26,395 bases of DNA from an uncultured Collinsella sp. Its GTDB lineage: Bacteria > Actinomycetota > Coriobacteriia > Coriobacteriales > Coriobacteriaceae. Within the stretch, counting starts at the first letter, position 1; every line of letters begins with the position of its first letter. The stretch spans positions 1-26,395 of the forward strand of contig UQOJ01000028.1 of the NCBI GenBank assembly GCA_900542635.1. The letters run 5' to 3'. Below the pieces are notes generated by a model. The model was not told where the DNA came from. It did no database searches and worked only from the letters and a program-made list of their open reading frames with translations. The position numbers were made by a program, and so were the translations under genes. Positions 8,499 through 17,631 of this stretch are shown piece by piece.

Positions 8499-9182
8499 AT
8501 GTCCAGCAGCTACCTCATGAACCTGCTTGCCAGCGCCGTTGCCGTCATCGTTGGCATCGTGATCCACGAGAGCGCGCACGCCGCCGCAGCCTGGGCGCTT
8601 GGCGACAAAACGGCTCGCTCGCGCGGCCGCGTCTCGCTCAACCCGCTCAACCACATCGATCCGTTTGGCACCATTCTCCTGCCGCTGCTTATGCTTGCCG
8701 CCGGCGGTCCGGTGTTCGCCTTTGCCAAGCCCGTGCCCGTCTACCTCAACAACCTCAAGCACCCCAAGCGCGATGAGGTCCTGGTGAGCGCAGCCGGCCC
8801 CGCATCGAACATCGCGCTCGCGTGCCTGGCCGCAGCCCTCATGCACCTGACCTACGGCAACCTCTACACCAGTATGTCCTTTGCCGTAGCGTCGCAAATC
8901 ATGAACTTTGGCGCTACGTTTATCGTGGTCAACCTATCGCTTGCGTTCTTTAACCTCATTCCGATTCCGCCGCTTGACGGCTCGTCGATCATCGTGCCGT
9001 TCCTCAAAGGTAAGGCGCTCGCCAACTACTACCACCTGCAGCAATACGCCATGCCCATACTCATCATCGTGCTGTATCTGCTGCCCATGTGGACCGGCAT
9101 CGATGTGATCGGCCGCTATTTCGACGTTACCGTGTATCCGCTGGCCGAGTGGCTGCTCAACTTCGCAATCGCCAGCATCTAA
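8499..9182 (+). CDS. Site-2 protease family intramembrane metalloprotease (M50)
   Basis: 227 residues, almost entirely hydrophobic. The zinc motif HESAH is at residues 23-27 within the first helix, and the second zinc ligand motif FNLIPIPPLDGS lies with Asp160. Both are hallmarks of compact M50 proteases, which cut transmembrane helices of their substrates. Between them is the conserved GP turn (SAAGPASNIALA, 97-108). There is no PDZ domain, so it belongs to the small gene group rather than the RseP type. The substrate is unknown; in this position next to scpA it is a common neighbour in Gram-positive genomes. A GGGGAG ribosome-binding site precedes ATG 8499. Confidence 0.9.
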   Translation: MSSSYLMNLLASAVAVIVGIVIHESAHAAAAWALGDKTARSRGRVSLNPLNHIDPFGTILLPLLMLAAGGPVFAFAKPVPVYLNNLKHPKRDEVLVSAAGPASNIALACLAAALMHLTYGNLYTSMSFAVASQIMNFGATFIVVNLSLAFFNLIPIPPLDGSSIIVPFLKGKALANYYHLQQYAMPILIIVLYLLPMWTGIDVIGRYFDVTVYPLAEWLLNFAIASI

Positions 9183-9197
9183 GGTAAACTTACAGGT

Positions 9198-9216
9198 CGA
9201 CCGCGCAAAACGGTCG
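9198..9216. repeat. Short hairpin before scpA
   Basis: CGACCG (9198-9203) and CGGTCG (9211-9216) pair around a 7-nt loop. A possible promoter, TTCGCA-17 bp-TAAACT, overlaps the end of the protease gene and lies just before it. With no T-run it may act as an attenuator or RNA-stability element. Confidence 0.3.
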
Positions 9217-9266
9217 CAACATGCACCCAAACCGCGCCGCGAAGGCGCCGTCAAAGGAGGTCGAAG

Positions 9267-10079
9267 ATGTCGTATCGCGTGTCGACGCAGGTCTACAGCG
9301 GACCGTTCGACCTGCTGCTGCAGCTGGTAACCCGTCAAAAAGTAGACATCGGCGCCATCTCGATTAGCGAGGTGGCCGAGCAGTACCTTGCCGAGGCCGA
9401 GCGCATCGAGGCGCTGGACCTGGACGTGGCGAGCGACTTTTTGCTGGTCGCGGCAACCCTTTTGGACATCAAGGCTGCCTCTCTGGTGCCGCAGGAGGCC
9501 CCGCGCAAAGCCGATGACGACGATGACGAGTTCGACGAAGACCTCGAGGAGCTCAGCACGCTCGACGGTGACGCCTTGCGCGAGGTCCTGATCCAGCGCC
9601 TGATTGCCTACAAGCAGTTTAAAGGCGCGGCTGCGGCCCTCGATGCCCGCATGCAGGCCGAGAGCCGCATGCACCCGCGTGTGGCCGGCCCCGATCCCGA
9701 GTTCTTGGGCCTCATGCCCGACTACCTGGCCGGCATCACGCTGCGCGGCCTGGCCGTCATCTGTGCCGACCTGGACGGCAAGCGCCAGACCTTCCTGCTG
9801 GAGGCCGAGCATGTGGCGCCGCATCGCGTACCGCTCGACCTGACCGTGGCCTCAGTCGACCGCTTTACCATGGCGCACCAAACCTGCACCTTCCGCGAGC
9901 TACTGGACGGCGATGCCACCACCGAGCAGCTCGTCGTTACCTTCCTGGCCATGTTGGAGCTCGCCAAGCGCGGCTCGCTCACGCTGAGCCAGGACGAGAT
10001 CTTTGGAACCATTCAAATCAACCGCGTCGAGGGCGCCGAGGCATACGTGCCCGGCGAGGGCCCCGAGCTCACCGAATAG
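9267..10079 (+). CDS. scpA: Segregation and condensation protein A (kleisin subunit)
   Basis: 270 residues. The N-terminus (VYSGPFDLLLQLVTRQKVDI) is the signature ScpA start, equivalent to FEGPLDLLLHLI in other species, followed by ISEVAEQYL. The middle is acidic (DDDDDEFDEDLEELS) and the C-terminal part ends in the winged-helix region, with FLAMLELAKRGSLTLSQDEIFGTI. ScpA bridges the SMC heads and binds ScpB in the bacterial condensin. AAAGGAGG precedes ATG 9267. scpB follows after 12 bp, as usual. Confidence 0.95.
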   Translation: MSYRVSTQVYSGPFDLLLQLVTRQKVDIGAISISEVAEQYLAEAERIEALDLDVASDFLLVAATLLDIKAASLVPQEAPRKADDDDDEFDEDLEELSTLDGDALREVLIQRLIAYKQFKGAAAALDARMQAESRMHPRVAGPDPEFLGLMPDYLAGITLRGLAVICADLDGKRQTFLLEAEHVAPHRVPLDLTVASVDRFTMAHQTCTFRELLDGDATTEQLVVTFLAMLELAKRGSLTLSQDEIFGTIQINRVEGAEAYVPGEGPELTE

Positions 10080-10091
10080 GAGCGACCAACC

Positions 10092-10820
10092 ATGTCAACC
10101 CTTTCCACGCTGGAGGCAAACAGCCTCAAAGGCGCCCTCGAGGCGCTGCTGCTGGTGTCGAGCGACCCGGTGAGTGCGCCCGCGCTGGCCGGCGCACTGG
10201 ATATCGCCCCGGGCGAGTGCGCGTCGCTGCTCGCCGAGCTCAAGGTTGAGTACGAGGAGTGCAACCGCGGCTTTCAGCTGCGCGAGGTCGCCGGCGGTTG
10301 GCGCCTGTTTACGCATCCCGCTTACCACGACGTAGTCGAGGCCTATGTGTTGAGCTGGGACACGCAAAAGCTGTCGCAGGCGGCACTCGAAACCTTGGCC
10401 GTCATCGCATACCACCAGCCCGTGACGCGCGAGGTGGTCAAGGGCATCCGCGGCGTCAACTCCGACGGCGTCATCGCGTCGCTTGTGGACAAGGGCCTGG
10501 TGCGCGAGCTCGGCCGCGATCCCCAGCGCGGTCAAGCCATCATCTACGGCACGACCAACGCCTTCTTGGAAAAGTTCGGCCTGCGCTCCACCCGCGACCT
10601 GCCCGATCTGGAGCAGTTTGCCCCCGACGAGCAGTCGCGCCAGTTTATCCGCGAGCGTCTGAGCGGCCGCAGTATTCAGTCCACGCTCGAGGAACAGGCC
10701 GAGGACCTGGATGAAGAGCGCGAACTGCTCGATACCGATATTGAAGATGTTGAGGCAGTCGAGGACTTGGAGACCCTGGTCGTCGACGAGACCTCGGAGG
10801 ATTTGCATGACGAGGACTAA
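10092..10820 (+). CDS. scpB: Segregation and condensation protein B
   Basis: 242 residues. The family blocks are LKGALEALLLVSSDPVSAPALA at the start, then GGWRLFTHPAYHDVV and the highly conserved LSQAALETLAVIAYHQPVTR followed by IRGVNSDGVIASLVDKGLV. These form the two winged-helix domains that dimerise and bind ScpA in the SMC complex. The C-terminal 40 residues are very acidic (Asp/Glu-rich), longer than in many homologues. It starts 12 bp after scpA; the next coding start is 22 bp after its end. Confidence 0.95.
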   Translation: MSTLSTLEANSLKGALEALLLVSSDPVSAPALAGALDIAPGECASLLAELKVEYEECNRGFQLREVAGGWRLFTHPAYHDVVEAYVLSWDTQKLSQAALETLAVIAYHQPVTREVVKGIRGVNSDGVIASLVDKGLVRELGRDPQRGQAIIYGTTNAFLEKFGLRSTRDLPDLEQFAPDEQSRQFIRERLSGRSIQSTLEEQAEDLDEERELLDTDIEDVEAVEDLETLVVDETSEDLHDED

Positions 10821-10842
10821 CGAAGTAGGGGAGACACGCGCC

Positions 10843-11769
10843 ATGGGCAACGAAGTACCCGCAACCGACGCCCAGCCCGTCTATCCGCACACCATGCGCC
10901 TGCAGCGCTTTTTGGCGCGCGCGGGCGTGGCGAGCCGTCGCGGCTCGGAGGACCTGATGACCGCCGGCCGCGTGACCGTCAACGGCCAGGTCGCGACCGA
11001 ACTGGGCACCAAGGTCGATGTCGACCACGACCATATCGAGGTCGACGGTATGCCCGTCAAGCTCGACCAGGGCGCCGTGTACCTGATGCTCTACAAGCCG
11101 ACCGGCTACCTCACTACCATGAGCGACCCGCAGGAGCGTCCCTGTGTGGCGGACCTGGTTCCCCGCGACCGCTTTCCGGGACTTTTCCCGGTGGGCCGCC
11201 TGGACCGCGACACCACAGGCCTTTTGCTCTTTACCACCGACGGCGACCTGTCGCAGGACCTGCTGCACCCCAGCAAGCACGTCTACAAGACCTACCAGGC
11301 ACTCGTGGACGGGCAGCTGACCGACCGCGATCTAGAACCGCTCCGCCGTGGCATCGAGCTCGACGACGGCCTATGCCAGCCAGCAATCTGCCGCGTCATC
11401 AACGCGCGCGAGGCCGTGACCGTGGCTCCGCAAGGCGTCAAGCCCGGCACCACCGCCGTGGAGGTCATCATTCGCGAGGGGCGCAAGAACCAGGTCAAGC
11501 GCATGCTGAGCAAGATTCATCATCCGGTGATCCGCCTGCATCGCTGCAACTTTGCCGGCCTTGAGCTCGAGGGCGTGGCCAAGGGCTCGTGGCGCGAGCT
11601 CACCGACCGCGAGGTGCAGATCCTCAAAGGCGGCGGCATCCCGCCCAAGCATGCCAGCGCCATGCGCGGTGGCAAGCCCCAAGACACGCCCGCCAGCCGC
11701 ACGCGTCACCACGGCAGCCACGGCTCCGCACCCAAGCGCAACACCTACCGCGAGCGCTACACGGGCTAG
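10843..11769 (+). CDS. rluB: Pseudouridine synthase, RsuA/RluB family
   Basis: 308 residues from ATG 10843, with GGGGAG upstream. The S4 RNA-binding domain is at about 17-65 (MRLQRFLARAGVASRRGSED). The catalytic domain carries LYKPTGYLTT and the active-site block GRLDRDTTGLLLFT with the catalytic Asp121, then KTYQALVDG and the REGRKNQVKRML motif. RluB modifies 23S rRNA in the large subunit; the exact target cannot be told apart from related RsuA-type enzymes by sequence alone. A basic Gly/His/Arg-rich tail follows residue 265. The frame extends upstream to 10711, but that would overlap scpB by over 100 bp, so I chose the internal start. Confidence 0.9.
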   Translation: MGNEVPATDAQPVYPHTMRLQRFLARAGVASRRGSEDLMTAGRVTVNGQVATELGTKVDVDHDHIEVDGMPVKLDQGAVYLMLYKPTGYLTTMSDPQERPCVADLVPRDRFPGLFPVGRLDRDTTGLLLFTTDGDLSQDLLHPSKHVYKTYQALVDGQLTDRDLEPLRRGIELDDGLCQPAICRVINAREAVTVAPQGVKPGTTAVEVIIREGRKNQVKRMLSKIHHPVIRLHRCNFAGLELEGVAKGSWRELTDREVQILKGGGIPPKHASAMRGGKPQDTPASRTRHHGSHGSAPKRNTYRERYTG

Positions 11770-11835
11770 GCAACCCGCCGCGCCCCAACGCCCGCGAACC
11801 ATACCAGTACGTCAACCACCGAAAGGAAGCATTGC

Positions 11836-12522
11836 ATGATCGTCGCCATCGACGGCCCCGCCGGTTCCGGCAAGTCCACCATCGCCAAGGAGATCGCCCG
11901 CCAGCTGGGCTTTAACAAGCTCGATACGGGCGCTATGTATCGCGCTGTCACCTTTGCCGCGCTCGACCGCGGCATCGACCTGGACGACGAGGCGGCCATC
12001 GACGCCCTCGCCGAGCAGATCGAGATCCGCTTTGCCAACGGCACCGGCGAGGACACGCGCCTGACCATCGACGGCCAGGACGCATCGGCCGCCATCCGCA
12101 CCCCGCAGGTCGACGCCAACGTGTCCAAGGTCTCGGCCTATCCGGGCGTGCGCGCCGCCATGCTCATCCACCAGCGCCGCGCCGCCGAGGACCGCGATAT
12201 CGTCGCCGAGGGTCGCGACATCGGAACCGTCGTGTTCCCTAACGCGCAGGTCAAGGTCTTCCTGACTGCCGACCCGCGTGAGCGCGCCCGCCGCCGCGTG
12301 CTGCAGCGTCACCAAAACGACGCCCAGCCGCTCACGTCCGAGCAGCTCGAAGCCGAGGTCGACGAGACCCTCAACGCCCTTAAGCAGCGCGACAAGCTCG
12401 ACAGCAGCCGCGAGGTCGCCCCGCTCGTGCCCGCCGAGGACGCCGTGCACGTCGACTCCACCACCCACACCATCGACGAGGTCGTTCGTATCATCGAGGA
12501 CCTCATCAACCAAAGGAGGTAG
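11836..12522 (+). CDS. cmk: Cytidylate kinase
   Basis: 228 residues, the usual length. The P-loop is GPAGSGKST at 7-15, then LDTGAMYRAVTFAAL (the CMP-binding start) and VAEGRDIGTVVFPNA with the conserved GRDIG. The lid region carries RARRRVLQR. The enzyme phosphorylates CMP and dCMP to the diphosphates in the cytosol. GAAAGGAAG precedes the ATG. The gene between rluB and a plsC-like gene is a widespread arrangement in Gram-positive genomes. The gap to the next gene is 3 bp. Confidence 0.96.
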   Translation: MIVAIDGPAGSGKSTIAKEIARQLGFNKLDTGAMYRAVTFAALDRGIDLDDEAAIDALAEQIEIRFANGTGEDTRLTIDGQDASAAIRTPQVDANVSKVSAYPGVRAAMLIHQRRAAEDRDIVAEGRDIGTVVFPNAQVKVFLTADPRERARRRVLQRHQNDAQPLTSEQLEAEVDETLNALKQRDKLDSSREVAPLVPAEDAVHVDSTTHTIDEVVRIIEDLINQRR

Positions 12523-12525
12523 CCC

Positions 12526-13254
12526 ATGCGCCTGTTTAAGCAGACGCCCGAGGACTATTACAACGCCCCCTACGACGAGTTTCCGGCGCTCATCCGCGGC
12601 ACCGTCTTCGTGGTCATGGCAATCCTTTGGGCTTTCTCCAAGCTCATGTGGCGCTGGAAGGTAGAGGATGCCAATCTGCTGTTTGAGCGCCAGGACGGCC
12701 GCGGAAGCGTGGTCATCTGCAACCACACCTCGATGGCCGAGCTCTTGGCCGTGGAGACGGCGCTGTTCTTTGGGGGGCGCCGCATTCGTCCCATCTTTAA
12801 GTCCGAGTTCGCCAAGAGCAAGATTGTGCGCTGGGCCTTTAGCCGCGTTGGCGGCATCCCCGTGGAGCGTGGTACTGCCGATATGAAGTGCCTGCGCGCC
12901 GCCCAACATGCGCTGCAGCGCGGCGAGGACGTCCTGATCTTCCCCGAGGGCACGCGCATCCGCTCGCGCGAGATCAAGCCCGAGGTCCACGGCGGTTTTG
13001 CGCTCATTGCTCAGATGGGCAAGGCGCCCGTCAACCCGCTCGCCATCTGCGGCTGGTCCGACATCACGCCCGCGGGCAAAAAGCTCATGCGTCCCAAGAA
13101 GTGCTGGATCCGCGCCGGCAAGGCCGTCTCGCTTTCCGACGCACCGGCCGGGCTTAAGCGCACGGAGCGCCTGGAATGGTTTGAGTCCGAGGCCATGAAC
13201 CGCGTCTACGCCATGCGAGACGATCTGTGCGCCGAGCATCCGGGCAGGTTCTAG
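12526..13254 (+). CDS. Lysophospholipid acyltransferase (PlsC-like) with an HX4E active site
   Basis: 242 residues. The acyltransferase blocks are NHTSMAEL (66-73), FKSEFAKSKI and VGGIPVERG (108-116), and FPEGTRIRS (139-147). A hydrophobic segment near 25-42 likely anchors it to the membrane. The family transfers acyl chains to lysophosphatidic acid or related acceptors. The usual catalytic motif is H-x4-D; here it is His67 followed by Glu72, a conservative but unusual change at the charge-relay residue. AAAGGAGG before ATG 12526 is a strong binding site, and the gene begins 3 bp after cmk, so they are surely co-transcribed. The exact acceptor is uncertain. Confidence 0.85.
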   Translation: MRLFKQTPEDYYNAPYDEFPALIRGTVFVVMAILWAFSKLMWRWKVEDANLLFERQDGRGSVVICNHTSMAELLAVETALFFGGRRIRPIFKSEFAKSKIVRWAFSRVGGIPVERGTADMKCLRAAQHALQRGEDVLIFPEGTRIRSREIKPEVHGGFALIAQMGKAPVNPLAICGWSDITPAGKKLMRPKKCWIRAGKAVSLSDAPAGLKRTERLEWFESEAMNRVYAMRDDLCAEHPGRF

Positions 13255-13256
13255 CC

Positions 13257-14156
13257 ATGAGCGAGAACGTGACGAACACCTCCGCGACTGCGTCCAACCA
13301 GGCAATCGCGCCTACCATCGAGATCGCCGCCCACGCCGGCACTTGCTATGGCGTACAGCGTGCGCTCGATATGGCGCTGGCCGCCGCGCCGCAGGCAGGG
13401 GAGTGCACACAAGTTCACACCCTGGGGCCGCTCATCCATAACCCCATCGTGGTACGCGAGCTCGCCGAGGCAGGCGTAGGTCTGGCCGACACCTTGGACG
13501 ACGCCACATCGGGCACCGTGATCATACGCGCCCACGGCGTGGTGCCGCAGGTGATCGATGCTGCCCGCAAGCGCGGCCTTAACGTGGTCGACGCCACCTG
13601 CCCCTACGTGAAGAAAGTCCATATGGCAGCCGAGCGCCTGGTGCGCGAGGGCTACCGCGTGGTGGTCGTAGGCGAGCCGGGCCATCCCGAGGTGGAGGGC
13701 ATCCTGGGTCACGCCGGCGACGATGCGCAGGTCGTGAGTTGCGCCGCCGATGCGGACGCGCTTCCGCTCAAGGGCAAGGTCGGCCTCGTCGTGCAGACCA
13801 CCCAGACCGCGCAGAACCTCGCCGAAGTCGTGGCTGCCATCACTCCGCGCGTGCAGGAGCTGCGCGTGATCAACACCATCTGCGCCGCCACGAGCGAGCG
13901 TCAACAGGCTGCAGCCATACTTGCCAACCGCTGCGACTGCATGGTCGTGGTGGGCGGCAAGAACTCGGGCAACACCCGCCGTTTGGCGCAGATTTGCGCA
14001 GACGCCTGCGAGCGCACATATCACATCGAGGAAGCTTCCGAGCTTCAGGTCGCGTGGTTTACCGACGCTCACCACATCGGCATCACCGCCGGAGCCTCCA
14101 CTCCGCAAGAACACATCGAGCGCGCCGTCGAGCGCATCAAGGAGCTTTGCCGCTAA
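13257..14156 (+). CDS. ispH: 4-hydroxy-3-methylbut-2-enyl diphosphate reductase
   Basis: 299 residues. The three iron-sulfur cluster cysteines are Cys30 (HAGTCYGV), Cys115 (VDATCPYV) and Cys209 (NTICAAT), and the catalytic Glu is in the HPE motif (143-145). IRAHGV, QTTQT and GGKNSGNT are the other family blocks. IspH makes IPP and DMAPP in the last step of the MEP isoprenoid pathway and needs a [4Fe-4S] cluster. I start it at ATG 13257, 2 bp after the acyltransferase stop. An upstream in-frame start at 13227 would overlap that gene without need. A radical SAM gene follows after 2 bp. Confidence 0.95.
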   Translation: MSENVTNTSATASNQAIAPTIEIAAHAGTCYGVQRALDMALAAAPQAGECTQVHTLGPLIHNPIVVRELAEAGVGLADTLDDATSGTVIIRAHGVVPQVIDAARKRGLNVVDATCPYVKKVHMAAERLVREGYRVVVVGEPGHPEVEGILGHAGDDAQVVSCAADADALPLKGKVGLVVQTTQTAQNLAEVVAAITPRVQELRVINTICAATSERQQAAAILANRCDCMVVVGGKNSGNTRRLAQICADACERTYHIEEASELQVAWFTDAHHIGITAGASTPQEHIERAVERIKELCR

Positions 14157-14158
14157 TC

Positions 14159-15601
14159 ATGGACCAGACCGTACCCGCATACGCCGCCGAGGTGGCCGAT
14201 TACGGGCGCAGCCGCGACCCCGAGCCGGGTGAGGGCGCGCTCGTAAAGAACGTGCGTCCCGAATCGCCCGCGTGGGATGTGGGTATCGAGCCGGGCATGC
14301 GCGTGCTCACGGTCAACGGTGAGCAGCTTACCGATATGATCGTGTGGCTCTGGGAGGCCGACGATGATACCGTCGACCTCGAGGTTTTCGACCCACGCGA
14401 CAACACCGTCACCTCCGTCGAGCTCGACCGCTTCCCAGGAGAGGACTGGGGCCTTGAGTTCGATGGCCCTATCTTCGATGGCATGCGCACCTGTGTGAAC
14501 GCCTGCGTGTTCTGCTTTATGACGATGCTCCCCAAGGGCGGCCGCTCCACGCTCTATATTCGCGATGACGACTATCGCCTAAGCTTTTTGCAGGGCAACT
14601 TTGTCACGCTCACGAACCTCACCGACGAGGACGTGCAAAACGTCATCCAACGCAACATGAGCCCCATGAACGTGTCGGTCCACGCCGTAAGCCCCGACGT
14701 CCGCCGCCGCATGATGGGCCGCAACGCCCAGCGCGGCATGGATGTGCTCGAGGCCATCATGGCCGCCGGCATAGAGATTCATGCGCAGATCGTGTTGTGC
14801 CCCGGCATGAACGACGGCGAGGAGCTGGAAAAGACCCTGCGCTTTTGCGAGGAGCACGAGCAAATCACCAGCCTGGGCATTGTGCCGCTCGGTTTTACCA
14901 AGCATCAGAACCGTTTTAGCTGGTCCTACAGCGACAAACCCGAGCTAGCGCGCGAGACCATCGCCATGATTCGACCGTTCCAGGACCGCGCCTATGAGCG
15001 CTTTGGCCGCCACACCTTCCAGATGAGCGACGAGTTCTATCTGGACGCCGGCATCGATCCTCCCGAGGCAGACTTTTACGACGGTTACCCGCAGTACTAC
15101 GACGGCATTGGCATGATCCGCTCGTATCTGGACGAGACCGACGACGTGCTTGCCGCCGACGCCGAGCGCCTTGCCAGCGTTCGCAAGGCTATGGCTGCCC
15201 GTGGCCAGCGTCTGCTGTGCCTCTCGGGCGCCAGCGCACGCGATACCGTGGCGCGCTTCGTGGAGTCTCCACAGGGCCTTGCCGGCACAGTCACGGCCAT
15301 CAAGAACCGCTACTTTGGCGGCAACGTGGACGTGACCGGCCTCATCGTCGCGAGCGATATCCTGGAGCAACTGCCGCAAGACCTGTCGGGGGTTATGCTC
15401 TTTGTGCCTAAGCTCATGTTCAACGCTGACGGCATGACGCTTGACGAGTATCATCGTGACGATTTACTCGCAAGCCTTACCAGTCGCGGCGCCGAGGTTC
15501 ATGTGGTGTCGACCATGCCGCATGAGCTGCTCGATACCCTGGAGCACATCCTTGGCATTGTGCCTGCCGACTCTACTAATTCCACTGACCCTATCCATTA
15601 A
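14159..15601 (+). CDS. PDZ-radical SAM protein with DUF512 domain
   Basis: 480 residues. A PDZ-like N-terminus (VKNVRPESPAWDVGIEPGM, then VLTVNGEQLTD) precedes the radical SAM cluster motif C-x3-C-x2-C at Cys112, Cys116 and Cys119 (CVNACVFC). FCFMTMLPKGGRSTLYIRD and MNVSVHAVSPDVRRRMM continue the radical SAM barrel, and the C-terminal half (SDEFYLDAG, NRYFGGNVDVTGL) is DUF512. The family is conserved in Gram-positive bacteria and cyanobacteria, often beside der, as here. Its substrate is not established. It starts 2 bp after ispH and stops 10 bp before der, so all three are likely on one transcript. Confidence 0.88.
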   Translation: MDQTVPAYAAEVADYGRSRDPEPGEGALVKNVRPESPAWDVGIEPGMRVLTVNGEQLTDMIVWLWEADDDTVDLEVFDPRDNTVTSVELDRFPGEDWGLEFDGPIFDGMRTCVNACVFCFMTMLPKGGRSTLYIRDDDYRLSFLQGNFVTLTNLTDEDVQNVIQRNMSPMNVSVHAVSPDVRRRMMGRNAQRGMDVLEAIMAAGIEIHAQIVLCPGMNDGEELEKTLRFCEEHEQITSLGIVPLGFTKHQNRFSWSYSDKPELARETIAMIRPFQDRAYERFGRHTFQMSDEFYLDAGIDPPEADFYDGYPQYYDGIGMIRSYLDETDDVLAADAERLASVRKAMAARGQRLLCLSGASARDTVARFVESPQGLAGTVTAIKNRYFGGNVDVTGLIVASDILEQLPQDLSGVMLFVPKLMFNADGMTLDEYHRDDLLASLTSRGAEVHVVSTMPHELLDTLEHILGIVPADSTNSTDPIH

Positions 15602-15611
15602 AGGAGAGCAG

Positions 15612-16946
15612 ATGAAACCTATCGTCGCCGTCGTCGGACGCCCCAACGTGGGCAAGTCCACGCTCGTTAACCGCCTGGCCCAGACCTCGGACGCCATCGT
15701 CCACGAGTCCCGCGGCGTCACGCGCGACCGCTCGTATCACACGGCCGATTGGAACGGCCGCGAGTTCACCATCGTCGACACGGGCGGTATCGAGCCGCTC
15801 AAGAGCGACGACGTCTTTGCCACATCCATCCGCGACCAGGCACTCGCCGCCGCCGAGGAAGCCGCCGTCATCCTGTTTGTGGTCGACGGCCGCACCGGCG
15901 TCACCGAGGAGGATGAGTCGGTCGCTCGCATGCTCAAGCGCTGCGACAAGCCGGTCTTTCTGCTGGTGAACAAGCTCGACAACCCCGATCGCGAGAATGA
16001 CAACATCTGGGAGTTCTATTCGCTCGGCATCGGTGAGCCCACGCCGCTCTCGGCCCTGCATGGCCACGGCACGGGCGACCTGCTCGACGATATCGTGGCC
16101 CTGCTTCCGGAGGAAGAGGACGAAGTCGCCGATGAGTTCCCTGACGCGCTGAACGTGGCCATCATCGGCCGCCCCAACGCCGGCAAGTCATCGCTATTCA
16201 ACCGCATCCTGGGTGCCGACCGCTCCATCGTGTCGAACATCGCCGGCACGACGCGCGACGCCATCGACACCGTCGTCGAGCGCGACGGCAAGCACTACCG
16301 CATGGTCGACACCGCGGGCATTCGCAAGAAGAGCACCGTGTACGAGAACATCGAGTACTACTCCATGGTCCGTGGCCTGCGCGCCATCGACCGCGCCGAC
16401 GTGGCGCTGCTCGTCGTCGACTCCTCCGTGGGCGTCACCGAGCAGGACCAGAAGGTCATGGGTCTTGCCATCGAGCGCGGCTGCGCCATCGTGGTGCTGC
16501 TCAACAAGTGGGACCTGCTCGACGATGACCGCAAGCGCGAGGCCTGCATGGAGACCGTCGACCGCCGTCTGGGCGTCATGGCTCCCTGGGCCCAGTACCT
16601 GCGCATCTCTGCCCTGACCGGCCGCAGCGTCGAGAAGATCTGGGCGATGGTCGACGCTGCCGAGAAGACGCGCTCGCAAAAGATCAGCACCTCGCGCCTC
16701 AACACGTTCCTCACCGACCTGCGCGAGTTTGGCCACACCGTAGTGGACGGCAAACGCCGCCTGCGCATGCACTACGTGACCCAGACGGGCGTCAATCCGC
16801 CGACGTTCACGTTCTTCGTCAACCACAGCGACCTGGTCAATGACACCTACCAGCGCTACGTGGAGAACCGCATGCGCTCGACCTTCGATTTTGCTGGAAC
16901 GCCCATTCGACTCTTCTTTAGGAAGAAGGAGCAAAAGGATGCTTAA
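15612..16946 (+). CDS. der: Ribosome-assembly GTPase Der (EngA)
   Basis: 444 residues with two tandem G domains and a C-terminal KH-like domain, the unique layout of Der. Domain 1 has GRPNVGKS (9-16), DTGG and NKLD; domain 2 has GRPNAGKS (near 186), DTAG and NKWD. SRLNTFLTDL and YVTQTGVNPPTFTFFVNH belong to the KH-like domain, followed by GTPIRLFFRKK at the end. Der helps mature the 50S subunit and is essential in most bacteria. AAGGAGAG precedes ATG 15612. Its end overlaps plsY by 8 bp. Confidence 0.97.
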   Translation: MKPIVAVVGRPNVGKSTLVNRLAQTSDAIVHESRGVTRDRSYHTADWNGREFTIVDTGGIEPLKSDDVFATSIRDQALAAAEEAAVILFVVDGRTGVTEEDESVARMLKRCDKPVFLLVNKLDNPDRENDNIWEFYSLGIGEPTPLSALHGHGTGDLLDDIVALLPEEEDEVADEFPDALNVAIIGRPNAGKSSLFNRILGADRSIVSNIAGTTRDAIDTVVERDGKHYRMVDTAGIRKKSTVYENIEYYSMVRGLRAIDRADVALLVVDSSVGVTEQDQKVMGLAIERGCAIVVLLNKWDLLDDDRKREACMETVDRRLGVMAPWAQYLRISALTGRSVEKIWAMVDAAEKTRSQKISTSRLNTFLTDLREFGHTVVDGKRRLRMHYVTQTGVNPPTFTFFVNHSDLVNDTYQRYVENRMRSTFDFAGTPIRLFFRKKEQKDA

Positions 16947-17622
16947 TCCGATTCTGCTGACCGCCATCTGCGCCGTGGTCTCGTTCTTTATCGGGGCGAT
17001 TCCGTTTGGCCTGATCCTAGGCCGCGTGTTCAACCACACGGATATCCGCAAGGCGGGCTCCGGCAACATCGGCACCACCAACGCCCTGCGCGTGGCCGGC
17101 CCCAAGGTGGCCGCGCTCACGCTGCTGTTCGACTGCCTTAAAGGCGCCATCTGCGTCCTTATCGCGCGTCCGTTCATCGCGAGCGTGGGCTATGGCTTCC
17201 CTGTGAGCATCATGGCTCCCGGTGCCGCCGGCGACTGGATGCTCGGCGTCATCTGCCTGGCAGCTGTGTGGGGCCACATCTTCTCGCCCTACCTCAACTT
17301 TCACGGAGGCAAGGGTATCGCCGTGGGCCTGGGTGTGATTCTTGCCTGGTACTGGCCCATCGGCCTGTCGCTGCTGGGCATGTTTATCGTGGCCGTCGCC
17401 ATCACCAAGTACGTGTCGGTGGGCTCGCTCGCCGCTGCCATCGGACTTCCCATCGCTGCCTGCGCGGTCTTTCCGTACAGCAGCCTGGGCCTCAAGTTTT
17501 GCATGGCGATGATCGGCATCACCGTGGTGTGGGCCCATCGCTCAAATATCCAAAAGCTCATGGCCGGTAAGGAGTCCAAGCTCTCGTTCACCAAGCGCGT
17601 CACCGAACCCGACGATAAGTAG
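16939..17622 (+). CDS. plsY: Acyl-phosphate:glycerol-3-phosphate acyltransferase
   Basis: 227 residues from ATG 16939, which lies within the last codons of der (8-bp overlap) and follows GGAGCAAAAGG. About six hydrophobic segments are visible. The three family blocks are the IPFGLILGRV region with SGNIGTTNALR, then FHGGKGIAVGLG, and the last helix with VVWAHRSNIQKL. PlsY uses acyl-phosphate to acylate glycerol-3-phosphate, starting phospholipid synthesis at the membrane. gpsA, which supplies glycerol-3-phosphate, follows after 9 bp. Confidence 0.95.
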   Translation: MLNPILLTAICAVVSFFIGAIPFGLILGRVFNHTDIRKAGSGNIGTTNALRVAGPKVAALTLLFDCLKGAICVLIARPFIASVGYGFPVSIMAPGAAGDWMLGVICLAAVWGHIFSPYLNFHGGKGIAVGLGVILAWYWPIGLSLLGMFIVAVAITKYVSVGSLAAAIGLPIAACAVFPYSSLGLKFCMAMIGITVVWAHRSNIQKLMAGKESKLSFTKRVTEPDDK

Positions 17623-17631
17623 GAGAGAGTC

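Noticed and set aside
11812..13305. 497-residue open frame on the - strand
   Set aside because: It lies opposite cmk and the PlsC-like gene, both certain, and arises from GC-biased codons. The same holds for 8121-8897, 8934-9824 and 15591-16067.
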